Assembly: GCA_014239715.1 (NCBI GenBank)
Contig: JAAZYJ010000396.1
Coordinates: 1 to 5,291 of the forward strand
Source of the DNA: Flavobacteriales bacterium
GTDB taxonomy: Bacteria > Bacteroidota > Bacteroidia > Flavobacteriales > Parvicellaceae
DNA length: 5,291 nt
Reading direction: 5' to 3'
The notes beneath the pieces are model-generated. The model was not told the DNA's origin. It saw only the letters and a program-made list of their open reading frames with translations, and did no database searches. Each line of letters begins with the position of its first letter. Position 1 is the first letter of the stretch. The translations under genes and the position numbers were made by a program. Shown in pieces: positions 1 to 5,291 of the stretch.

Positions 1-1104
1 CGCCATGGAATGATCGAATATGTAAACCGGATGGCCATGTGAGCCAAAATGATCAACAACAAAATCAATGTTATCAGCAACGAAATGAGAATATTCTCTA
101 GGTTTTAGCTTGTCCGGAATAGAGCCATAATGCATGGCAACTGGAATGTACTTTTCCGGAGGAATGAAAGTGAGCAACGCATCAAAAGTATTGAGCCCTA
201 AGAACCCGTGAATGAGTAATAAAACCGGTCGATTGGTTTCCAGGTCTTTGTCAAATGGCAGTGGCATGTCCAAACGGATCTTGCTGTCTCCCGCTTTGGT
301 CTTTCTTGTCAGCTCAACCTGTGGCCAGGTCAGTGCCTTACCGTCAATAAAAACGATCATTCTTTCTTCTACATCCGGAATAAATCGTAAAAAGCTCGGA
401 CTTTGATCCGGCCTGGCCCATCTATAAAATAGGGAAGCAAGCGGTCTTCTTTTGTCTGATTTAGTAGCCAGAAATACAATGCGAGCAGATTTTTTCAAAA
501 AAGACGGAGTAAAGGTGAGCTCCGGTTCCTCCGAATCCTGCACAACAACCACGATTCTATTTGAATCAAACGCAGTCGAATTCTTGGTTATTCCGGCCAC
601 CTGACCTTTGGATGTGGACGCTACAAAAACGTAGTCAAGACCTATTTTATTCAATTTACTCAGATATCCGTCCAGCAGCTCATTCAGTCCATCACCATAG
701 GCCTCCATGTTATTGCGGTCAAGTGCCCTGCCGAGTATTTGATCTTTAGATATTTTGTTCGATTCAATGAGCTTTTTAATGAACGAGATCGCGTCTCGGG
801 TCCCAACCAACCAGCGTTGTCTTTCCAGCTTGGAATTGATGAATGTGTAATGGATCTTCTCAGGATGTGTTAATTCTGAAAAATGATCCAAAATGTACTG
901 ATATGCTCCTGATGGCGATTGCCCATGTGATAAACCTACTAAGAACTGCTCCCCTTTTTCAGTAACTTTATTAGCGTGGTCAATGAAATCCGAGCCAATG
1001 GCTGAATCAAACTCCTCGGGTGTTTTGCAATAAACCGTTTTAGGAGGCATATACGGCACCGGAGGTAGAGAGCCCGGGACTATATACGTTTTTGCATCTG
1101 CCAT
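1..1104 (-). CDS. 6PGL/NagB-like (degenerate) domain fused to alpha/beta hydrolase, partial
   Basis: This frame reads open for 368 codons from an ATG at 1104 to the window edge, so the C-terminus is missing. Residues about 25-230 follow the order of the 6-phosphogluconolactonase/glucosamine-6-phosphate isomerase fold: a sugar-phosphate-loop-like LSHGQSPSGAY (58-68), FINSKLERQ (88-96) where family members carry an acidic Asp-Glu motif, DYVFVASTSKGQVAGI (157-172) where active enzymes have G-x-G-x-D-G-H, and LTFTPSFLKKSARIVFLAT (196-214), close to the usual C-terminal strand-helix-strand. The Asp-Glu and D-G-H motifs are absent (K166-G-Q168 replaces DGH), so classical lactonase or deaminase activity is unlikely. 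After a linker, an alpha/beta hydrolase starts at about 290: oxyanion-type LLLIHGFLG (295-303) and nucleophile elbow DHSMA (364-368, Ser366). The later catalytic acid and His lie outside the window. No signal peptide is visible, so it is probably cytoplasmic. Fold assignments rest on motif recognition alone. The substrate is unknown; an ester or lipid is possible. Confidence 0.8.
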   Translation of the reverse strand, partial: MADAKTYIVPGSLPPVPYMPPKTVYCKTPEEFDSAIGSDFIDHANKVTEKGEQFLVGLSHGQSPSGAYQYILDHFSELTHPEKIHYTFINSKLERQRWLVGTRDAISFIKKLIESNKISKDQILGRALDRNNMEAYGDGLNELLDGYLSKLNKIGLDYVFVASTSKGQVAGITKNSTAFDSNRIVVVVQDSEEPELTFTPSFLKKSARIVFLATKSDKRRPLASLFYRWARPDQSPSFLRFIPDVEERMIVFIDGKALTWPQVELTRKTKAGDSKIRLDMPLPFDKDLETNRPVLLLIHGFLGLNTFDALLTFIPPEKYIPVAMHYGSIPDKLKPREYSHFVADNIDFVVDHFGSHGHPVYIFDHSMA

Positions 1105-1252
1105 AATAAGATCTTTTTGCAGCAAAGAATTTAATACACTTAACAATAGAAATAGTAATTTAAGTAGTTAGGATAATTAGTATTCGTTATAAATTTAACT
1201 AAAATGTGTATTATAGTTTAATACAGAGAAAATACTTTCAAACAATGTTCAC
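1105..1252. other. Divergent intergenic region with promoters expected in both directions
   Basis: This 148-base AT-rich spacer separates two divergently transcribed genes and must hold their promoters unless both are read from distant ones. I found no clean TAnnTTTG box on either strand, and neither start has a Shine-Dalgarno sequence, as is usual in Bacteroidota. The leftward frame stays open upstream of its ATG as far as a stop at 1168-1170, but it offers only TTG codons there, so the ATG at 1104 is preferred. Confidence 0.4.
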
Positions 1253-2071
1253 ATGGAAGATACAAGTAGTTTAAAGGAATTAAAGCTGGCTGAAAAAACT
1301 GCCAAAAGGCTGCTTCCCGTACTGGAAAAATATTTCCGTGTAAAGTGGAAGGGACTTGATAATATTCCTACTACTTCTTTCCTTGGTGTAGGAAATCATC
1401 TGGGTGTTCATTTTATGCCTGAGTCCTTTCTTTGGGTCGGGAAGTGTCACACGCTGGATCATGTGCCTGCCATGAAAGTTCTTGTCCATCGGGTTCTGCA
1501 CGATGCTTCGACCATTCTTAAGCTACCGAAAAAGGAATTCGGGATACTGAACGCAAGTCATAAAAATGCTGTGGAGGCGCTGAGCACCGGACATGCTGTA
1601 ACCGTATACCCCGGTGGAGACAGGGAGAACTCCAAGCCGTTTAAAGATCGTCATAAGATCGACTTCTATGAACACACGGGATATATCAAGCTGGCTTTGA
1701 GAGCGCAAGTGCCTATTCTACCCGTGGTTGGCATTGGCGGTGGAGAAACCGCTATCGTATTGTCATCCGGCGAGAAGTTCGCTAAAAAAACAGGGCTGAC
1801 AGACCTGTTCAAATTACACACCTGGCCAATATACTGGTCCTTTCCGGGCGGATGGCACATCGGACATTTCCCACACCTGTCCCTACCGCTGCCGGCCCAG
1901 ATCACCATGAGTGTCCTTCCTCCTATTTCTACAGCGTCCTACACACCCGAGGATGCCGAAGATCCGGAAGTCCTCGCAAAGCTCAACAAAGAAATCGTGT
2001 ATCTGATGCAAAAGGAATTGAGTCGTATGGCCAAAGGCCGGATACCGATTATCGGAAAGCTGGGAAAATGA
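1253..2071 (+). CDS. Lysophospholipid acyltransferase family protein (PlsC/MGAT-like)
   Basis: The product is a complete 272-residue protein of the PlsC-like acyltransferase superfamily, which moves acyl chains onto lysolipids or related alcohols at the inner membrane. Block I is FLGVGNHLG (43-51) with the candidate catalytic His49. Block III is VTVYPGGDRE (116-125), the glycerol-phosphate or acceptor-binding motif in its PGG-x-R-E form typical of the MGAT/DGAT-like branch. It is followed by GYIKLALRAQVPILPVVGIGGGET (143-166), the usual strand-helix-strand leading to the Pro-Val motif. The classical NHx4D aspartate is not in place: position +5 is Phe54 and the nearest acid is Glu57 at +8. His53 is a second nearby histidine. 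I see no clear transmembrane helix, so attachment is probably peripheral. The acceptor lipid cannot be read from the sequence. It is divergent from the hydrolase fusion and convergent with the T9SS cargo gene. Confidence 0.87.
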   Translation: MEDTSSLKELKLAEKTAKRLLPVLEKYFRVKWKGLDNIPTTSFLGVGNHLGVHFMPESFLWVGKCHTLDHVPAMKVLVHRVLHDASTILKLPKKEFGILNASHKNAVEALSTGHAVTVYPGGDRENSKPFKDRHKIDFYEHTGYIKLALRAQVPILPVVGIGGGETAIVLSSGEKFAKKTGLTDLFKLHTWPIYWSFPGGWHIGHFPHLSLPLPAQITMSVLPPISTASYTPEDAEDPEVLAKLNKEIVYLMQKELSRMAKGRIPIIGKLGK

Positions 2072-2083
2072 GTTTCCGTCAGA

Positions 2084-2728
2084 TCAATCTAATTTCAGGA
2101 ATTTCCTGACCGCTGACGAGCCGATCTTCACAAAGTACATCCCCGAAGGCAATTGAGAAACGTTGAGCGTAAGGCCTGTATCCAACGGTTCGGAGTTAAG
2201 GATCTGCCCACTATATGAATAGACAACAGCCAACTCACCAACATGCTCGTTCAGGTCAGGCCCTGAGAAGGTCAGAACATCTACCACCGGGTTCGGTACA
2301 ATTCCGAATTCAAAGGCATTCTCCACAACATCCGTCGGACCGGTTACGACAAAAGAGGACGAATCATTATCATCCGGAACAATACCGGGAGTACAAGGAA
2401 CAGGAGCAGCACCTGAACTAAGGGTCAGATCAATTGCATACGAGCCGGCTGACAGCAGCCCCAGATTTACGGTATCACTAATGTCGCAGATCATCGTCAG
2501 CATCCCGGTACAATGCTGGGCCGAAGCAATCACATTGCTGCCCACTACCGACGCCAAAAAGAATTGTTTTTCGCATCCGCCAGAAGTGAACTGAAAATGG
2601 CCCACCAGATAAACTGAATCAGCAGTGGTCGGGTACGGGGGTATTACTTCGATACTGGTAATCGACCCTCCCTGAGAGTAGATCGAAACAGTTAAGAATA
2701 AGGCAAGGATAGAATAAAGAGGTCTCAT
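2084..2728 (-). CDS. T9SS type A sorting domain-containing secreted protein
   Basis: The product is a complete 214-residue protein exported by Sec and then by the type IX secretion system. Residues 1-19 form a signal peptide (MRPLYSILALFLTVSIYSQ) with a Bacteroidota-style S-Q end. Residues about 22-130 form a small beta-rich domain beginning IEVIPPYPTTADSVYL (26-41), with four cysteines (52, 73, 81, 112) that could form two disulfides, and the strand-like AGSYAIDLTL (94-103). The C-terminal sorting domain runs from about 141 to 214: FGIVPNPVVDVL (141-152), VVYSYSGQIL (168-177), LPSGMYFVKI (193-202) and terminal VRKFLKLD. This order (PNP motif, G-Q turn, L-xx-G-xY-hhhh, K-hhh end) is the type A domain recognised by the T9SS, where it is normally removed as the cargo is anchored or released. 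The cargo part has no recognisable enzyme motif, so it may be a binding or surface protein. It is close to the minimum size for such a cargo. Confidence 0.9.
   Translation of the reverse strand: MRPLYSILALFLTVSIYSQGGSITSIEVIPPYPTTADSVYLVGHFQFTSGGCEKQFFLASVVGSNVIASAQHCTGMLTMICDISDTVNLGLLSAGSYAIDLTLSSGAAPVPCTPGIVPDDNDSSSFVVTGPTDVVENAFEFGIVPNPVVDVLTFSGPDLNEHVGELAVVYSYSGQILNSEPLDTGLTLNVSQLPSGMYFVKIGSSAVRKFLKLD
2095..2109. repeat. Short palindrome at the convergent gene ends
   Basis: TCAGGAATTTCCTGA is a perfect 7-base inverted repeat around a single central base, inside the last codons of the T9SS cargo gene and 24 bases past the acyltransferase stop. It could fold as a small hairpin in either transcript. 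It has no T tract on either side, so a terminator role is not supported. Confidence 0.3.
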
Positions 2729-2909
2729 AGTTGTGTTTTATACATAGATGAATATCAGGTTGAAATGGTTGCAGGTTGGTTCTCGCATATCCAAGTCTAT
2801 CCTCAATCTATCGACTTGAATTTAGTAATAATTGGTTAGCCGATATGAAATCTTGCAGTGTTCGCACTTGCCGGAAGTAAGAGGGCATCCTCAGCTATTC
2901 GGTTTATTG

Positions 2910-2981
2910 TAGCCCCGCCAGGACTCGAACCTGGATCAATTGTTTAGGAAACAACTATTCTATCCCTTGAACTACGGGGCC
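2910..2981 (-). tRNA. tRNA-Arg (anticodon CCU)
   Basis: The minus strand folds into a full cloverleaf of 72 bases without an encoded CCA. The acceptor stem is GGCCCCG with CGGGGCT (one G-U at the end) and discriminator A. The D stem is GTTC with GAAT, with loop AAGGGATA. The anticodon stem is GTTGT with ACAAT and loop TTCCTAA, which places CCT at positions 34-36. The variable region has 4 bases, and the T stem is CCAGG with CCTGG around loop TTCGAGT. The CCU anticodon reads the arginine codon AGG. It is a lone tRNA gene. The flanks show no repeat of its 3' end, so there is no sign of use as an integration site inside the window. Confidence 0.96.
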
Positions 2982-2992
2982 ATTTTGGGCTA

Positions 2993-3022
2993 CAAATGTA
3001 TAGAATTGTTTGAAATTTTAAA
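2993..3022 (-). promoter_or_regulatory. Bacteroidota-type promoter of tRNA-Arg
   Basis: On the minus strand, TACATTTG (3000-2993) matches the Bacteroidota -7 consensus TAnnTTTG at every fixed base. A TTTA (3022-3019), one base from the TTTG -33 element, lies 18 bases upstream. The -7 box ends 11 bases before the first tRNA base, which gives a leader of only a few nucleotides. This is the only full TAnnTTTG box I found in an intergenic region of the window. Confidence 0.65.
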
Positions 3023-3226
3023 GTGTTTTGTCCTTCTGTAAGATCCTGAGGTCAGTCGAGCTCGGACAAAAGTCACTCAGCCGGTATGTTGGTGGTATTA
3101 TAAACGGTATAAAACGTTATGCATCAAGTTCTTCTTTTAAATACCTGCCTCTTCAGATGATTATTCTGGTACGGTATGTGCAAATCATCGGAAAAATTCA
3201 TTTATTTACACTACAAAATCACAATT

Positions 3227-4084
3227 ATGAAATCACATTCCATCAAAGCAATACTGACCCTGTTGATGTGTCAGTCGCTCATAAGCTTCGGGCAAGACCT
3301 TAGCGAATTTGAAAAAGTATATTACGCGGTTCCCGACCCGATCGAAACAGACGATTTCACCCTTTCCGTTAAAAATGGTGTCGCTTTAGCAGAATACAGC
3401 AAGCTGTCAATGAAGATCACCAATAACTCGAACGATTACCTGATCTATCGCTCTAATGAATCTAAGATCAGCATGGGGACGAATGAATTCACGCCAAAGT
3501 CAAAAAACTGCATGATCACACCCAATAATTCCCGATCAAGAACGATCCAGGTAGATGGGGGCGATAACTTCCGACAAAAGAATTACTCTTTCGAGGTAAA
3601 AGGCCTTTACCGGATACCGGTGGAAGGAAATACACAGAAAGCTGAGGATTTTAAGCTTCCTGCTTCCAGCAACAGTTTTACTACCGGCAAGTTTAAGTTG
3701 AACCTCAAAAAATACGACGCGTCCACAAAAGAAGCCAAGGCCCAATTCGAATGCACCTATCTAGGTGAAGATGTGGCCATTGTCAATCCGGCACGTCTGT
3801 CGGTCAAGGCAAAGAAAAAAGACAGCGACGAAGAGGTTGTTTATGCCAATGACAACAAAAAATCCACTCCGGTGATCCTGCACAAAGGCGACAAAGTAAA
3901 ATTGACTGCTATTTTCCACATTCCCGGCAAGATCGTAGACATGCAGTTTGCCACCATGCACATCATGTGGAACGGCACCTTTGTTGAAACCAAAGAGATC
4001 GCATTAGCTGCTCAGACTTTCGAGATCGAAATGGATGAAGCCGTCACCAATGAAAAGAACAACGTAAAGAAAAAGAAGAAATAG
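3227..4084 (+). CDS. Secreted beta-rich protein of unknown function
   Basis: I do not recognise this family. The ATG at 3227 is preferred because it places a signal peptide at the N-terminus: charged MKSHSIK, hydrophobic AILTLLMCQSLIS, then F-G-Q (21-23), a typical Bacteroidota cleavage end. The in-frame ATG at 3176 adds 17 polar residues before it and is less likely. The mature protein (about 262 residues) is rich in alternating beta pattern, Lys and Asn. Two halves look alike in layout: LSMKITNNSNDYLIY (60-74) leading to MITPNNSRSRTIQV (96-109), and AQFECTYLGEDVAIV (172-186) leading to TPVILHKGDKVKLTAIF (214-230). This suggests two Ig-like or similar beta-sandwich domains. The C-terminus is a short charged tail ending in five lysines. 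There is no T9SS sorting domain and no lipobox, so it is probably periplasmic. It is a single gene, closed by a strong terminator. Confidence 0.8.
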   Translation: MKSHSIKAILTLLMCQSLISFGQDLSEFEKVYYAVPDPIETDDFTLSVKNGVALAEYSKLSMKITNNSNDYLIYRSNESKISMGTNEFTPKSKNCMITPNNSRSRTIQVDGGDNFRQKNYSFEVKGLYRIPVEGNTQKAEDFKLPASSNSFTTGKFKLNLKKYDASTKEAKAQFECTYLGEDVAIVNPARLSVKAKKKDSDEEVVYANDNKKSTPVILHKGDKVKLTAIFHIPGKIVDMQFATMHIMWNGTFVETKEIALAAQTFEIEMDEAVTNEKNNVKKKKK

Positions 4085-4107
4085 CACTTCTAACTTTCAA
4101 GACATTT

Positions 4108-4136
4108 AAACGGGCTGTTACCAGCTCGTTTTTTTT
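4108..4136 (+). terminator. Rho-independent terminator of the secreted-protein gene
   Basis: ACGGGCTG (4110-4117) pairs with CAGCTCGT (4122-4129) over 8 base pairs with one G-U, around loop TTAC. An eight-T run (4129-4136) follows directly. It lies 25 bases past the stop of the plus-strand gene. The A residues before the stem can extend pairing into the T run. In the minus direction only TTT follows the stem, so termination is expected to be mainly rightward. The hairpin overlaps the last codons and stop of the convergent CBS gene. Confidence 0.88.
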
Positions 4137-4576
4137 ATGGTTTTGGATGCCCTCAGAATATCTCGTCGACTTACCAGTCCAACCAATTTGCCGTTGTTCA
4201 CTACCGGATACCTTCTGAAATTCGAATTCAGGAACAAATTGGCTACTTCAACCACATCCATTGAGTCTTCGACCGTAATTACTTTATGCGACATGTAATT
4301 GCTTACGTGCCCTTCATTCGGAGGTAAATTATGATATACATCGTCCAGTATGACCCTTAGGCAATCCTTTTCGGAGATGATCCCAACAAGCTCCTTGTCT
4401 TTATTGACCACTGGCGCACCGGAGATCTTGTTTGCGATGATGATCTCAATAACTTCACGGATATCCTGATCCGGCGCAAAGCTGATCAGCTTTGTCGTCA
4501 TGTAATCTGCAACCGTTTCCTGCTCGATGGTTGCCTTTTCTAATTCCTTCTTGAACTTTGGTGTAAAATTTATCAT
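4118..4576 (-). CDS. CBS-domain pair protein
   Basis: The product is a 152-residue stand-alone tandem CBS (Bateman) module, a cytoplasmic sensor type that in characterised relatives binds adenosine ligands such as AMP, ATP or SAM. CBS1 spans about 22-76: VADYMTTKLISFAPDQDI (22-39), then SGAPVVN (52-58) and LVGIISEKD (63-71). CBS2 spans about 91-145: VSNYMSHKVITVEDSM (91-106), RRYPVVNNGKLVGLVSRRD (121-139). Both repeats keep the S-x-x-D pair (S68/D71, S136/D139) that usually contacts the ribose, so ligand binding is plausible. A short insert, YHNLPPNEGH (81-90), joins the repeats. No effector domain is attached, so the partner is unknown. The ATG at 4576 is preferred. An in-frame ATG at 4633 would add 19 residues unlike the family and lies almost on top of the candidate promoter. 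The stop codon TAA (4120-4118) sits in the loop of the opposing terminator. Confidence 0.9.
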   Translation of the reverse strand: MINFTPKFKKELEKATIEQETVADYMTTKLISFAPDQDIREVIEIIIANKISGAPVVNKDKELVGIISEKDCLRVILDDVYHNLPPNEGHVSNYMSHKVITVEDSMDVVEVANLFLNSNFRRYPVVNNGKLVGLVSRRDILRASKTIKKTSW

Positions 4577-4641
4577 AAGCGTAGCGTTAGTGTTTCCGTT
4601 TAAATTAATTCTAGGAAAAAGTCGGTAGGCCATATATATTA

Positions 4642-4669
4642 CAAAATAATTGCAGAATAAACAAGCAAA
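4642..4669 (-). promoter_or_regulatory. Candidate promoter of the CBS gene
   Basis: On the minus strand, TTTG (4669-4666) is followed, about 16-17 bases on, by TTATTTTG, ending at 4642. The second element is one base from the Bacteroidota -7 consensus TAnnTTTG. A start a few bases further would give a leader of roughly 55-60 bases for the ATG at 4576. It would leave the upstream ATG at 4633 almost leaderless, which supports the shorter protein. The region is AT-rich, so a chance match is quite possible. Confidence 0.35.
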
Positions 4670-4881
4670 ATCATCGACAAGATTTCGTTATCTATCGCTT
4701 AACCTACTTTTCTACTCGACGAATACAGTATTTATAACAGAACAATATATGTTCGATAAGAAAATTATCCTGAATGAGTAAGCTCAGGTTGACGCTTTAT
4801 TCGTCTTATCTTTTTCGATACTAAGCCGCAACTAAAAATGAACGGCCGCATTCAATACGGTCTTGGCTGAAGAAGCATCTA

Positions 4882-4908
4882 TTGTGCTTGTGGCTATACT
4901 TAGCACAA
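4882..4908. repeat. 7-base inverted repeat
   Basis: TTGTGCT (4882-4888) and AGCACAA (4902-4908) are perfect inverted copies around a 13-base spacer. The repeat lies 88 bases downstream of the stop of the partial gene at the right edge. It could be a weak hairpin or an operator-like site. There is no T tract after it in either direction. Confidence 0.3.
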
Positions 4909-4995
4909 GAGGCGTTCATAAAGGAATTCTGATCACTGCATTTATGTTCGAAACGAGTAAGGATCAAAGAAAATGAAAAGTATCGGGAAACTTGA

Positions 4996-5291
4996 TTAAT
5001 CTGACCATTTCAACGGTCCGCCACATTCTATTTTAATCTGGTTGACGACCCTGAACCCGAAATGCATTCTAAGCGACTCTTCAAAACTGGCCCAATCATT
5101 TCGTACCGACTCGCACGAGTATTTCAGAATTACAATGCTGGCACTACCTACCAGAATGTAAGTCGGTGGTGTTTTGACAAACTTCAAGTCTTTCCCGTAT
5201 TCAACAGGCGTGCAATCCGACCCAAAACAATCCAGCCACTTATCCAATGCGTTAAAACAGCTTACTGAATCTTCGAAATGATACTGAAAAA
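4996..5291 (-). CDS. Hypothetical protein, C-terminal part only
   Basis: This frame is open from the right window edge to a TAA at 4998-4996, giving the last 97 residues; the true start lies outside the window. TTG at 5247 could be read as a start, but the frame continues upstream of it without a stop, so a truncated longer gene is more likely. Visible features are an acidic, Cys-containing stretch (FEDSVSCFNALDKWLDCFGS), a hydrophobic strand TYILVGSASIVILKYSC, then an amphipathic SVRNDWASFEESLRMHFGF and an ending IKIECGGPLKWSD. Four cysteines occur in 97 residues. There is no signal peptide in the visible part and no family I recognise. The reading frame on the other strand over the same bases (5062-5268) has no recognisable features. 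The spacing to the CBS gene is over 400 bases, so the two are probably not one operon. Confidence 0.6.
   Translation of the reverse strand, partial: FQYHFEDSVSCFNALDKWLDCFGSDCTPVEYGKDLKFVKTPPTYILVGSASIVILKYSCESVRNDWASFEESLRMHFGFRVVNQIKIECGGPLKWSD

Larger units (their letters stand above)
4577..4995. other. Gene-free stretch upstream of the CBS gene
   Basis: About 420 bases, including the 57 bases of the possible longer CBS reading frame. I found no reading frame longer than about 20 codons with a plausible product, no tRNA, and no IS end. It is AT-rich near the CBS gene and holds the candidate CBS promoter, a small AT hairpin (4755-4769, GATAA with TTATC) and a 7-base inverted repeat (4882-4908). 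The rest looks like ordinary non-coding DNA. A decayed gene or small RNA cannot be excluded. Confidence 0.5.

Noticed and set aside
212..749. Plus-strand reading frames of 62-64 codons (212-406 and 561-749).
   Set aside because: They lie antisense to the long minus-strand hydrolase fusion frame, which has clear domain motifs across the same bases. The short products have no recognisable features.
1852..2109. Plus-strand 85-codon frame across the end of the acyltransferase gene.
   Set aside because: It overlaps the real acyltransferase frame in another phase, and its product is low in hydrophobic pattern and without motifs.
2215..2421. Plus-strand 68-codon frame inside the T9SS cargo gene.
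   Set aside because: It is antisense to a protein with a clear signal peptide and sorting domain. Its Gln/His/Arg-rich product is typical of a shadow frame.
2881..2892. GAGG-gcat-CCTC hairpin downstream of the tRNA as a terminator.
   Set aside because: The stem is only 4 base pairs and no T tract follows on the minus strand.
2907..2995. Alternative folding of the pre-tRNA by pairing of TTGTAGCCC with GGGCTACAA.
   Set aside because: The upstream copy overlaps the -7 promoter box, so most of it would lie before the transcription start and not be in the RNA.
3028..3303. Plus-strand 91-codon frame starting with TTG before the secreted-protein gene.
   Set aside because: It overlaps the signal-peptide start of the secreted protein in another frame. 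It has a rare start codon and no recognisable features.
4577..4633. Longer start for the CBS protein at 4633.
   Set aside because: The extra 19 residues look unlike a CBS protein N-terminus, and the candidate promoter lies only 9 bases before that ATG.
4786..4816. GACG-ctttatt-CGTC followed by TTATCTTTTT as a terminator on the plus strand.
   Set aside because: The stem has only 4 base pairs, the T run is interrupted and distant, and no plus-strand gene ends before it.

Overview
The window looks like chromosomal DNA from a member of the phylum Bacteroidota, probably an environmental flavobacterium or relative. Four things support this. There is a secreted protein with a C-terminal type IX secretion (T9SS) sorting domain. 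Signal peptides end in S-Q or G-Q. The genes lack Shine-Dalgarno sequences. The tRNA promoter has the Bacteroidota -7 box TAnnTTTG. No mobile element, CRISPR array, phage gene or rRNA is visible.

Left part (1-2071): two divergent genes share a 148-base AT-rich intergenic region. The leftward gene (1-1104, C-terminus cut off by the window edge) encodes an unusual two-domain protein. Its N-terminal domain resembles 6-phosphogluconolactonase/NagB enzymes but lacks their acidic and D-G-H catalytic motifs. It is fused to an alpha/beta-hydrolase domain that ends in the window just after its nucleophile serine. The rightward gene (1253-2071) encodes a PlsC/MGAT-like lysophospholipid acyltransferase. 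Together they suggest a small lipid or acyl-ester locus, but that link is inference.

Middle (2084-3022): a T9SS cargo protein is encoded convergently to the acyltransferase with only 12 bases between the stop codons. It is followed by a 181-base spacer (2729-2909) in which I saw no promoter or terminator I would defend, then tRNA-Arg(CCU) on the minus strand with a good promoter.

Right part (3227-5291): a secreted beta-rich protein of unknown function ends at a strong intrinsic terminator. The stop codon of the convergent CBS-domain gene lies in the loop of that terminator. Upstream of the CBS gene is about 360 bases with no gene, then the C-terminal part of an unrecognised protein that runs off the right edge.

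I see no complete, clearly new multi-gene system. The best candidate for something undescribed is the degenerate 6PGL-like/alpha-beta hydrolase fusion and its divergent acyltransferase neighbour.
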